Assembly: GCF_020422885.1 (NCBI RefSeq)
Contig: NZ_CP084622.1
Span: 420,001 to 484,000, forward strand
Source: Mesobacillus sp. S13
Lineage (GTDB): Bacteria > Bacillota > Bacilli > Bacillales > Cytobacillaceae
Direction: 5' to 3'
Length of the DNA: 64,000 nucleotides
The notes beneath the pieces were generated by a model that worked only from the letters and a program-made list of their open reading frames with translations, was not told where the DNA came from and searched no databases. The translations under genes and the position numbers were made by a program. Every line of letters begins with the position of its first letter. The first letter of the stretch is position 1. Positions 43,217-51,092 of this stretch are shown here, piece after piece.

Positions 43217-43960
43217 TTAATCTGAAACTGTCACTGTTTGTCTTAACCCTTTAGAAATAACGAGTTTTTCAATGAACCTGATTAATTGATCTGCCAATAG
43301 AGCGAGCAAAGTAACCGGGATTGCCCCAGATAGGAGATAAGAGTTATCTCTCATCATGATTCCCGTGAAAATCCAGTCACCTAATCCGCCGCCGCCAACC
43401 AGATAGGCTAAAGCAGCTGTTCCGATATTGATGACCACTGCTGTCCGGATGCCTGCCATAATAGGGTAGGCAGCGTTAGGCAGCTCAATTTTCAATAGAA
43501 TTTGGGCAGGTGTATAGCCGATTCCTTTCGCTGCATCCAGCAGGTCAGGATCAATCGATTTGATTCCAGCTACAGTATTCCGTAAAATCGGCAGCAAGGA
43601 ATAAAGAAACAGAGCAAAGACTGCCGGTTTAAAACCGATCCCCATCCAGGTCATCGCCAATGCCAGTATCGCAAGACTTGGAATCGTCTGCCCAAGATTG
43701 GCAGTATTCATAAATAGCCATTGGAGCTTTTGGAATTTAGGTCTCGTAACCAGTATTCCCATCGGAATCGCAAGCAGTATTGCCAGCAGTGAGGACAGGA
43801 GCACCATGTTGATATGCTGCTTCAATAGAAAGATAAATCCTTCCGCGTCGTCCATGATCAGCTGATAATAACCTGACTTGAACGACCAGGCGAAAAAGCT
43901 CCCGACAAGGGTGAAGAGGATCAGCTTGATGACAAAAGATACAAAACGTTTATTCTTCAT
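43217..43960 (-). CDS. opuCD: OpuC-type ABC permease (second permease of the operon)
   Basis: A 247-residue permease with about six helices and the EAA-type loop GIKSIDPDLLDAAKGIGYTPAQILLKIELPNAAYPIMAGIRTAVV. NIGTAALAYLVGGGGLGDWIFTGIMMRD is characteristic of OpuCB/OpuCD permeases. It pairs with the permease at 44967 to form the heterodimeric channel. The start lies 16 bases from the ATPase stop. Confidence 0.9.
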   Translation of the reverse strand: MKNKRFVSFVIKLILFTLVGSFFAWSFKSGYYQLIMDDAEGFIFLLKQHINMVLLSSLLAILLAIPMGILVTRPKFQKLQWLFMNTANLGQTIPSLAILALAMTWMGIGFKPAVFALFLYSLLPILRNTVAGIKSIDPDLLDAAKGIGYTPAQILLKIELPNAAYPIMAGIRTAVVINIGTAALAYLVGGGGLGDWIFTGIMMRDNSYLLSGAIPVTLLALLADQLIRFIEKLVISKGLRQTVTVSD

Positions 43961-43976
43961 GCTTTTTCTCCCCCCG

Positions 43977-44942
43977 TTACTTAATATGCTGATGCAAATA
44001 CGCCTCTACATCATCAATTTGCATCGCACCAACAAGCTTATTGTTTGCCTGGACGACAAGCTGATCAGCTTCCTGGTTGAGCAGGATAGATAAGGCATCC
44101 CTTAGATTCGTTTCAACTGAAACCGTCTTTTTGTTGGCTTTCTCCGGTCCGTCCACCTTTCGCAGCATCCGTTCAGAAATCAAATCCTTCACGGTATGAA
44201 GGCTTAAACTCTTCAATGCGCGGTCCTTGCCGACGAATTCACGGACAAACTCATTCTTTGGATGGGCAAGCAGTTCGCTTGGAGAATCATATTGCATCAG
44301 TTTTCCTTCTTTGAAAATCGCGATTCCGTCTCCCATTTTGATGGCTTCATCAATATCATGGCTGACAAAAAGAATCGTCTTTTTTACTTCCTTCTGAATT
44401 TGCAAAAATTCATTTTGAATTCGTGTGCGGATGACGGGATCCAGTGCCCCGAACGGCTCATCCATCAACATGACAGGAGGGTCTGCAGCCATCGCCCGGG
44501 CGATACCGATCCTTTGCTGTTGTCCTCCTGAAAGTTCATGCGGGTAACGCTTCCGGTATTCATCTGGATTCAGGCCGACCAGATCCATTAAGTATTTATA
44601 CCTGTCTGTTTTCTTTTTTCGGTCCCAGCCTAATAAATTTGGGACAGCCATCACATTATCTTCAATCGTCATATTAGGGAACAGGCCGTTATGCTGGATG
44701 ACATAGCCGATATTCCGTCTCAGCTCGATGTCATTCAAGGAATTCACATCTGTTTCATTGACGAAAATTTTGCCATCGGTAATCGATTCTAGCCTGTTTA
44801 CCATTCTTAGTGTTGTCGTCTTTCCGCAGCCAGATGGCCCCAGGAAAACGACGATATTGCCCTCAGGTACATCAAAGCTTACATTATCAACAGCTTTCAC
44901 TTTATCTCCGTACACTTTGGTGACTTGATCAAACTTAATCAT
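43977..44942 (-). CDS. opuCA: OpuC-type ABC ATPase with CBS region
   Basis: A 321-residue ATPase: Walker A GPSGCGKTT near residue 34, Q loop VIQHNGLFPNMTI, signature LSGGQQQR, Walker B MLMDEPFGALDP, switch His in FVSHDIDEA. The tail after about 245 carries one CBS-like region (VSVETNLRDALSILLNQEADQLVVQANNKLVGAMQIDDVEAYL); B. subtilis OpuCA is longer with a tandem CBS pair, used for osmotic or c-di-AMP control. One CBS unit may therefore alter that control. Confidence 0.92.
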   Translation of the reverse strand: MIKFDQVTKVYGDKVKAVDNVSFDVPEGNIVVFLGPSGCGKTTTLRMVNRLESITDGKIFVNETDVNSLNDIELRRNIGYVIQHNGLFPNMTIEDNVMAVPNLLGWDRKKKTDRYKYLMDLVGLNPDEYRKRYPHELSGGQQQRIGIARAMAADPPVMLMDEPFGALDPVIRTRIQNEFLQIQKEVKKTILFVSHDIDEAIKMGDGIAIFKEGKLMQYDSPSELLAHPKNEFVREFVGKDRALKSLSLHTVKDLISERMLRKVDGPEKANKKTVSVETNLRDALSILLNQEADQLVVQANNKLVGAMQIDDVEAYLHQHIK

Positions 44943-44966
44943 ACTTTCACCCCATCTTCTTTCTAT

Positions 44967-45620
44967 TTATTTTTGAAAACCTTTTGGAGTCATACGCTTT
45001 TGGAGAATCCCCAATAGTCCGTCTGTCACAATCGCCAGGATAGAAATGGCTATGGCTCCTGCCAGTACCATGGTTGTGTTCGATCTTGAAATCCCCTGGT
45101 TAATCAATACACCAAGACCACCAGCTCCGATAAACGCTGCAATTGCGCCGATTCCGATATTCATGACAACGGCCTGCCTGACTCCTGCCATGATGATAGG
45201 AAGGGCATTTGGAATTTCAACTCGCAGAAGACGCTGCGTTGTACTCATTCCCAGCCCGATGGCGGCATCACGAATATTGGGATCGACATTATTGATGGCT
45301 ACATATGTATTACGGATGATCGGCAGCTGCGAATATAAAATTAGCGCGATTACTGCTGGAACAAAGCCAATTCCCTGATTGATAATCGACAGAATTGGAA
45401 TCATGATTCCAAAAAGCGCGATACTCGGAATCGTCATGATGATATTCGCCACCTGGAGAACGGTCTCAGCCAGTTCTTCGTTCGTTGTAAGATAAATCCC
45501 AAGGGGAAGCCCGATTGCTATGGCAATCAATATGGACAAACCTACAAGCTGCAAATGCTCGGCACTATACGTCCAAATCGAAGCCTGGTTTTCTATTATG
45601 TAGTTCAATAAATCACTCAT
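44967..45620 (-). CDS. opuCB: OpuC-type ABC permease (first gene of the operon)
   Basis: A 217-residue permease with about six helices and the loop NVDPNIRDAAIGLGMSTTQRLLRVEIPNALPIIMAGVRQAVV. The N-terminus LLNYIIENQASIWTYSAEHLQLVGLSI is typical of OpuCB. ATG at 45620 follows AAGGAGG. It opens the opu operon, about 30 bases after the predicted sigma-54 transcript start. Confidence 0.9.
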   Translation of the reverse strand: MSDLLNYIIENQASIWTYSAEHLQLVGLSILIAIAIGLPLGIYLTTNEELAETVLQVANIIMTIPSIALFGIMIPILSIINQGIGFVPAVIALILYSQLPIIRNTYVAINNVDPNIRDAAIGLGMSTTQRLLRVEIPNALPIIMAGVRQAVVMNIGIGAIAAFIGAGGLGVLINQGISRSNTTMVLAGAIAISILAIVTDGLLGILQKRMTPKGFQK

Positions 45621-45660
45621 TTTTCTGCACCTCCTTCTAAATAACTAGTACAAATTTAAT

Positions 45661-45680
45661 AGTTGCAAGAAGCGTGCCAA
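45661..45680 (-). promoter_or_regulatory. Sigma-54 (-24/-12) promoter of the opu operon
   Basis: On the minus strand TTGGCACGCTTCTTGCAACT matches the sigma-54 consensus TGGCACG-N4-TTGCA without mismatch, with GG and GC 12 bp apart. Transcription would start near 45650, 30 bases before opuCB. An NtrC-family activator is encoded at the downstream end of this cluster. Confidence 0.88.
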
Positions 45681-45693
45681 TTTTTGAAGAAAA

Positions 45694-45739
45694 CGCAAAA
45701 AAGCGCCTGACCCCATATTTTACTAAGGGCCAAGCGCTT
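45694..45739 (-). terminator. Terminator upstream of the sigma-54 promoter (end of a putative small RNA)
   Basis: On minus-strand RNA AAGCGCTTGGCCC pairs fully with GGGTCAGGCGCTT (13 bp, two G-U pairs) and a run of T follows. On the plus strand the same two positions are mismatches, so the fold belongs to the minus strand. It ends 14 bases before the -24 element and would stop readthrough into opu. Confidence 0.75.
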
Positions 45740-45776
45740 TGATTATGTATTTCGGCATTTAATAGATTTTTTTACA

Positions 45777-45805
45777 AGAGCAAAGAATTTTTACAGGGTT
45801 GTCAA
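45777..45805 (-). promoter_or_regulatory. Possible SigA promoter for a small minus-strand RNA
   Basis: TTGACA (45805-45800) and TGCTCT (45782-45777) are 17 bp apart on the minus strand. The -10 match is weak. A transcript would run about 75 nt to the terminator at 45694 and contains no open frame. Confidence 0.35.
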
Positions 45806-45975
45806 AATTTTTTTACAAAAAGGAGGATCATCTTCAATTCTATCTAACTACCCGAAGTAAAAAGGGGATAAACCTGAGTTTATGAAATAGTATGAAGAAA
45901 AAGGAGTGAAAGGGTGTTTCATAGAATAAAATATACGATGAATAAGAGAAGTAAGGGATATGGAGAGTGCTAAGG

Positions 45976-47031
45976 GTGAAAAAAATACATAAACCATGGA
46001 TTAAACTGAAGGGAAATATCGATGCGGGAGATTATGAAACAATTAATAAGCTTGAGGAGCTCTGCATTCAACATGACCAGACTGCATTGAAGCTGGAGCT
46101 TGATTACAAGCTCGGGGTCAGCATTGACAGCAGCAAAGGTGTTCAGGATATAAATGAGTTCATGTACTATGACGGCGATGTGCTGATTGGCTATATGGGG
46201 ATTTCGAGTTTCGGCGGTCCGTGGGAAGTGAACGGTATGGTGGATCCTGCTTACCGGCGCCAGGGTGTTTTTAGGAAATTGTTCGAGCTTGTAATGGCAG
46301 AATGGAAGCGCAGAGGTTCTGGCAGCATGCTGCTGTTGAGTGACCGTAACTCAGAATCAGGGCAGAAATTCATTGCTACAGTTGGTGCTCAGTACAAGCA
46401 TTCGGAGTATGAGATGTTTTTGAAAAAAGAGAATCCTGCCGCTACTTCAGATAAGTTGGCAGGCATTGCTTTCAGGAAAGCGACGAATGCAGATGCGAAA
46501 GAAATCGCCCGGCAGAATGCGATTTATTTTAACGATGAAGAGGATGCCAGTTCCGATGGCATGATTTTGCCAGAGGAAGAGGAAGCCAGTGCGGAAGACA
46601 TGATTTTGCCAGAGGAAGAGGAAATCAGATCGGAGGACATGGTTTTATCTGAGGAAAAGGAAATCAGATCGGATTGCATGGTTTTGCCAAAGGAAGAGGA
46701 AGTCAGTACGGATGACATGATTCTGCCAGAGGAAGAAGAAAAGCGCGGGATGACTTCTTATCTTGTTGAAAAAGAAGGGCAAATCATCGGGAAAGTGAAT
46801 CTGCAGCTGACATCGAAGCTCGGTGCCATCTTTGGTCTCGGCGTGCTGCCGGAGCACCGCCGTAAAGGATATGGGAGGGCGCTTCTTTTGCTGGCCATCG
46901 AAAAGCTGAAGGAAGCCGAAGCACAGGAGATCATGCTGCAGGTTGCGGCGGAAAACTCGAATGCGCTTAACCTTTATAAGTCATGCGGTTTTGAAGAGAC
47001 ATCTACGATGGATTATTTTGAGCTGAAGTAA
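45976..47031 (+). CDS. Tandem GNAT acetyltransferase with five 13-residue acidic repeats
   Basis: A 351-residue protein. First GNAT domain about 1-150 (MVDPAYRRQGVFRKLFELVMAEWKRRG), second about 160-351 (LGVLPEHRRKGYGRALLLLAIEKLKEAEAQEIMLQVAAENSNALNLYKSCGF). The second domain is interrupted near residue 190 by five copies of a 13-residue unit like ASAEDMILPEEEE. Without them the second domain would read straight from NAIYFNDE to KRGMTSYLVEKEG, so the repeats form an acidic loop. GTG at 45976 is eight bases from GGAGAG; GTG at 45967 is the alternative. Substrate unknown. Confidence 0.88.
   Translation: MKKIHKPWIKLKGNIDAGDYETINKLEELCIQHDQTALKLELDYKLGVSIDSSKGVQDINEFMYYDGDVLIGYMGISSFGGPWEVNGMVDPAYRRQGVFRKLFELVMAEWKRRGSGSMLLLSDRNSESGQKFIATVGAQYKHSEYEMFLKKENPAATSDKLAGIAFRKATNADAKEIARQNAIYFNDEEDASSDGMILPEEEEASAEDMILPEEEEIRSEDMVLSEEKEIRSDCMVLPKEEEVSTDDMILPEEEEKRGMTSYLVEKEGQIIGKVNLQLTSKLGAIFGLGVLPEHRRKGYGRALLLLAIEKLKEAEAQEIMLQVAAENSNALNLYKSCGFEETSTMDYFELK
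46546..46740 (+). repeat. Five in-frame 39-bp repeats in the GNAT gene
   Basis: Five tandem 39-bp units encode (A/I/V)-(S/R)-(S/A/T)-D/E-x-M-I/V-L-P/S-E/K-E-E/K-E. Units 1, 2 and 5 are closest; units 3 and 4 share IRS. The number of units is a likely source of length variation between strains. Confidence 0.92.
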
Positions 47032-47142
47032 ACGATATCCACCTCGTAAAGAATGAGGTGGATATTTTTGGATTATTTTGAAACTAATGGGTGGTAGATT
47101 CGTAGTATATTATTATCATCCTTTTTGAATGGGGGGGTACCA

Positions 47143-47778
47143 ATGAATTGGAAGAAAGATTTTAAAACTTCGGCTCTTATCATCTTATTAGTCATCACGG
47201 CGATTGCTCTTATGGATAATGCAAGAACAGCAGATTCTGCAGCGAAGCTTGAGGAGGATAAAAATCGTCTTGAAACGAAAGTGACTAGTTTAGAAAAAGA
47301 AATCGAAAGACGGTCGAGGATGACGGATGATTTGAAGAATGAAAATGATACATTGGCCGTCAATCTTTCAAACCTGGAAGAAGAAGTAGCTGCATCACAA
47401 TCCTCTGTTCGATATCAGGACTTCCTGGATGCGATCGATGTCGTTGAGACCTATAAAGCTGCCGGAGAGTTTAAAGAAGTAATTGACTTAATTGCTCTTG
47501 GAAATTTTACAAGTTTTGGCACCCTTGATCAAGATGACAATTGCCCTTGCACTATTAATTTCAAATATAGCAATCTTGAATGGATCCCCGGTGTAGTTTT
47601 AGACCTAAGTGGATTTAAAATTGAAAAAGGAAGAATCGTTCTTACATATCTTACAGTGGAGGACCTGGAAGATAATTATCAATTTGTATTGACTAAGAGC
47701 GATGGCTTTTACGATAGAACTGAAAAATGGAGGATAGAAGAAATTAGGCTTGTAGAAAAGGAGGGGTCCCCATTATAA
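47143..47778 (+). CDS. Hypothetical membrane-anchored coiled-coil protein (211 aa)
   Basis: One helix at residues about 8-25 (SALIILLVITAIALM), then a coiled coil from about 35 to 85 (AAKLEEDKNRLETKVTSLEKEIERR..LSNLEEEVAA) and a globular domain of about 120 residues with an adjacent C-P-C. It looks like an exported, membrane-tethered sensor or lytic-partner protein; no family recognised. ATG at 47143 is preceded by a G-rich tract. The next gene overlaps its end. Confidence 0.72.
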   Translation: MNWKKDFKTSALIILLVITAIALMDNARTADSAAKLEEDKNRLETKVTSLEKEIERRSRMTDDLKNENDTLAVNLSNLEEEVAASQSSVRYQDFLDAIDVVETYKAAGEFKEVIDLIALGNFTSFGTLDQDDNCPCTINFKYSNLEWIPGVVLDLSGFKIEKGRIVLTYLTVEDLEDNYQFVLTKSDGFYDRTEKWRIEEIRLVEKEGSPL

Positions 47779-48194
47779 AATTCGATAAACGGTTTCTCCC
47801 ATTAGTGGTTTATTTTCTAGTGGCAGGCTTGCTTTTGCTTTTTACGAAACAAACGAACTTCAATCTTTCAGGTGTTCATTATCAGTTCGATGAGGAAAAG
47901 ATGATGATGATAATTGAAGAAGGATTTTGGGATAAGGAAGTGGTCGAAAGGCAGGTTACTGCTCATGAAGCGCTTAAAATAATGGTGCCGATTAATGAGG
48001 CGAAGCGGTTATGGGAAGTGAATATTTATCTCATTTCTCTTTTTGCTGCCGTTTTTATTGCGCTATTCTTTACTCCTTTAAAACCGAAGAAACATTTTAG
48101 TTGGTATGTAGTATTATATCTGATCCTACTTGTGTCCTTTATGATTTGGGACGTTGCTCGACATCAGGAGATTGCCAAAACACTTTTATCCTGA
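47772..48194 (+). CDS. Hypothetical membrane protein, probably with ATT start (140 aa)
   Basis: Two hydrophobic segments flank a 70-residue outer domain (near residues 12-26, 89-105 and a third at 117-133). In frame the protein begins ATT-ATA-AAA-TTC at 47772, seven bases after GGAGG, giving the natural-looking N-terminus (M)IKFDKRFLPLVVYFLVAG. The first canonical start is GTG at 47805, inside the first helix and without a ribosome site. So either an ATT start is used or the N-terminus is short. It overlaps the previous gene by seven bases and is probably coupled to it. Confidence 0.6.
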   Translation: MIKFDKRFLPLVVYFLVAGLLLLFTKQTNFNLSGVHYQFDEEKMMMIIEEGFWDKEVVERQVTAHEALKIMVPINEAKRLWEVNIYLISLFAAVFIALFFTPLKPKKHFSWYVVLYLILLVSFMIWDVARHQEIAKTLLS

Positions 48195-48245
48195 AAAAAA
48201 TATCTGAAAAGTGTATTGACAGTTATGTCGAATTCATGATAAATT

Positions 48246-48314
48246 TATCTCGAATTAAAAGTAAATTGTTTCGAGATTTTTATTTTTTTGAAGTTATATC
48301 TCGAATTCGAGATA
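48246..48314. promoter_or_regulatory. MhqR-type operators upstream of yceI
   Basis: TATCTCGAATTCGAGATA at 48297-48314 is the perfect MhqR palindrome, 24 bases before the yceI start. Two further half sites, ATCTCGAATT at 48247 and TTTCGAGATT at 48270, face each other 13 bp apart just upstream. Confidence 0.85.
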
Positions 48315-48338
48315 AAAACAAAACAGGGGGAATTGAGA

Positions 48339-48866
48339 ATGGCTAAATTTGCAGTAGATCAGGCGCACTCAGCAGTAGGATTTGAAGTGAAACACATGAT
48401 GGTTTCAAAGGTAAAGGGACAATTCGGCTCTTATACAGCTGATGTTGAAGCAGCGGACCTAACAGATTTAACAACAGCTTCAATCGCATTCAAAATTGAC
48501 GTAGCAAGCATCGACACACGTAACGAAGACCGCGAAAACCACTTGAAATCAGCAGATTTCTTCGATGTGGAAAACTATCCAACAATCGATTTCAAATCCA
48601 CAAGCATCACTCGCGATGGCGATGATTACAAAGTAACTGGCGACCTGACAATCAAGGACGTAACAAAGCCAGTGACATTTGACGTGGAATACGGCGGCAA
48701 AGGCACAAACCCATGGGGCGTGGAAGTATACGGATTCGAAGCAGCAGCAAAAGTAAACCGTGAAGAATTCGGCCTGACATGGAATGCCCCACTTGAAACA
48801 GGCGGCGTACTCGTCGGAAAAGACATCAAGATCAAAGTAGAACTAGAAGTAAATCCAGTTGCATAA
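48339..48866 (+). CDS. yceI: YceI family lipid-binding-type protein
   Basis: A 175-residue lipocalin-like beta-barrel of the YceI family: AVDQAHSAVGFEVKHMMVSKVKGQFGSYTADVEA, then VENYPTIDFKSTSI and the GDLTIKDVTKPVTFDVEY core. Family proteins bind isoprenoid quinones or amphiphiles. No signal peptide is present, so it is cytosolic here. The perfect MhqR palindrome in front suggests induction by quinones together with mhqO-wrbA, which fits binding of a quinone-like ligand. ATG at 48339 follows CAGGGGGAA. Confidence 0.93.
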   Translation: MAKFAVDQAHSAVGFEVKHMMVSKVKGQFGSYTADVEAADLTDLTTASIAFKIDVASIDTRNEDRENHLKSADFFDVENYPTIDFKSTSITRDGDDYKVTGDLTIKDVTKPVTFDVEYGGKGTNPWGVEVYGFEAAAKVNREEFGLTWNAPLETGGVLVGKDIKIKVELEVNPVA

Positions 48867-48880
48867 CATTTGATTCGTGT

Positions 48881-48918
48881 AACCGCTCAAGGGGGAAACC
48901 TCCGGGCGGTTATTTTTT
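48881..48918 (+). terminator. Terminator of yceI
   Basis: AACCGC / GCGGTT stem with an inner GGGG/CCTC pairing, followed by TATTTTTTG. Confidence 0.8.
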
Positions 48919-48946
48919 GTGGGCAGGTGGATAGTGGGAAGGGATT

Positions 48947-49716
48947 GTGACAGGTTTGGGAGCTGATGAGGTAAAGCTGTCAAGAAAAAGAGGTAATTCG
49001 TGACAAGTTTGGGAGCTGAAGGGGTAAAGCTGTCAAGAAAATGAAGTAATCTTGACAGGTCTGGGTTCTGAAGGGGTAAAGCTGTCAAGAAAACACGGGA
49101 ATTATGACAGGTTCGGGAGCTGACGGGAAAAAGCTGTCAAGAAAAAGAGGTAATCATGACAGGTTTTGGATCTGAAGGGGTAGAGCTGTCAAGAAAAAGA
49201 GGTAATCGTGACAAGTTTGGGAGCTGAAGGGGTAAAGCTGTCAAGAAAATGAAATAATCGTGACAGCTTTGGGTGCAAACGAGGAAAAGCTGTCAAAAGA
49301 AGCCTCAACTTAAGACAGGTTTGGTGCCAAACGAAGAAAAGCTGTCAAAAGAAAGCTCAACTTAAGACAAGTTTGGTGGCAAACGCAGAAAAGCTGTCAA
49401 AAGAAAGCTCAACTTAAGACAGGTTTGGTGCCAAACGAAGAAAAGCTGTCAAAAGAAAACTCAACTTCAGACAGGTTTGGCGTGAAATGAAGAAAAGCTG
49501 TCAAAAGAAAGCTCAACTTAAGACAGGTTTGGGGGCAAACGAGGAAAAGCTGTCAAAAGAAAGCTCAACTTAAGACAGGTTTGGTGCCAAACGAAGAAAA
49601 GCTGTCAAAAGAAAACTCAACTTCAGACAGGTTTGGCGTGAAATGAAGAAAAGCTGTCAAAAGAAAGCTCAACTTAAGACAGGTTTGGGTGCAAACGAAG
49701 AAAAGATATCAGAAGA
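48947..49716. repeat. 52-bp tandem repeat array, GACAG/CTGTC family (array D, about 15 units)
   Basis: About 770 bp of 52-bp units. The left part (to about 49265) has GGAGCTGAAGGGGTAAAGCTGTCAAGAAAA-type units, the right part GGTGCCAAACGAAGAAAAGCTGTCAAAAGAAAGCTCAACTTAAGACAG units. GACAGGTTTG and AAGCTGTCAA are conserved throughout, spacers are not. A three-unit block (near 49413-49516) recurs near 49569-49672, showing recent segmental duplication. No gene is present from 48919 to 49817. Confidence 0.95.
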
Positions 49717-49817
49717 AGGTCAGGATGAGCCATCCATGCTGTCATCAGATTAATATTAAGTAAACTCATCTTGTTTAAATTCGGAAAATTCGCTATTTTA
49801 ATGTTAAAGGAAGTTAA

Positions 49818-51038
49818 GTGGGTGATGGGATGATTCGTCTTTTATGGACTCTGTCGATAGCTCAATTTCTGGCGATGCAGGTGTGGTTTAATTTTTCGGC
49901 GGTTATGCCTGTAGTCGAAAAAGAATGGGATTTATCCTCGACGGAATCTGGGATTATCGTGGCGTTTTTTCATATAGGCTATGTGGCGGCGGTGTTTTTT
50001 TACAGTTTTTTGAGTGATCGTTATAATCCGAAATACTCGTTTATGTACGGTGCGTTGATTGCTGGGGTCTCAGGTATTCTTTTTAGTGTTCTGGCACAAG
50101 GGTTTTGGTCTGCGTTATTGTTAAGATTCATTTCGGGTGTCGGGATTGCGGGGATTTATGTGCCGGGAATGAAGATTGTTGCACAGACTTCGAGCGATCG
50201 GGCACGGGGGACGGCTATGGGATTATTTGTTGGCTCATTAGTAGTCGGTTCGGGATTCTCCCTCCTGGTTTCTGGCTTGTTCATTAATCTGGTGGGCTGG
50301 AAAGGTGTCATTCTCATAACTTCTTGCTCTGCAATCCTCGCGGCTTCGTTAATTTATTTTTCGAGGATTCCGGAAAATATCCATATCCATAATCAGCGTT
50401 TAAGCATGGCATTGTTAAAACGTGTTCTCACGAGGAAAAACCTGCTGGTGAACATCAGTTACACTGGGCATTGCTGGGAATTATATGCGATGTGGGCGTG
50501 GATAGGTCCTTTTATGGTGTATTACTTCCAGACTCATGATGTCTCGAATGCGATTTCAGTTGGCAATTTTATCGGAGCATTTGTTGTGATGATTGGCGGG
50601 ATTGCCAGTTTCATTGGCGGCAGAATGTCTGATACTTTCGGTCGGTTAAAATCGATCAAGTTGTTTATCTATATAAGTATTGCCTGTTCACTGGCGATTG
50701 GCTGGCTGACACCTGCGAGCATGTGGATTTTGCTCCCGATAGTATTCATATATGGATTTACGATTATCGCTGATTCCCCCATCTACAACACGATGATTAC
50801 GGAGATATCCAATCCGGAAATAACAGGGATCGCCCTCGGAATCCAATCTGTGCTGGGGTTCAGTGCAACGATTTTTTCACCCATGATTTTTGGGATTCTG
50901 CTTGATTACTTTAATTGGGGTGTCGCATTTACGACCATTGGCGTTATGACAATCATTACACCAATTTGCATTTCATTTTTAAAGAAGCGGTTGAGTGAGG
51001 AGATCGAGGCTGATATTCGAGGGACGGATATACTTTAG
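49818..51038 (+). CDS. MFS transporter
   Basis: A 406-residue, 12-helix major facilitator protein. Loop 2-3 SFLSDRYNPKYSFMYGALIAG, and PGMKIVAQTSSDRARGTAMGLFVGSLVVGSGFSLLVSGLF match nitrate/cyanate-type or YycB-like MFS exporters; substrate unknown. GTG at 49818 is six bases from AAAGGA; an ATG at 49830 is possible. It directly follows repeat array D. Confidence 0.88.
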   Translation: MGDGMIRLLWTLSIAQFLAMQVWFNFSAVMPVVEKEWDLSSTESGIIVAFFHIGYVAAVFFYSFLSDRYNPKYSFMYGALIAGVSGILFSVLAQGFWSALLLRFISGVGIAGIYVPGMKIVAQTSSDRARGTAMGLFVGSLVVGSGFSLLVSGLFINLVGWKGVILITSCSAILAASLIYFSRIPENIHIHNQRLSMALLKRVLTRKNLLVNISYTGHCWELYAMWAWIGPFMVYYFQTHDVSNAISVGNFIGAFVVMIGGIASFIGGRMSDTFGRLKSIKLFIYISIACSLAIGWLTPASMWILLPIVFIYGFTIIADSPIYNTMITEISNPEITGIALGIQSVLGFSATIFSPMIFGILLDYFNWGVAFTTIGVMTIITPICISFLKKRLSEEIEADIRGTDIL

Positions 51039-51092
51039 CTCAAAAACTTGGTATAATTTTACCAAAATAACCTAAGGCAAGAGGTACATACG

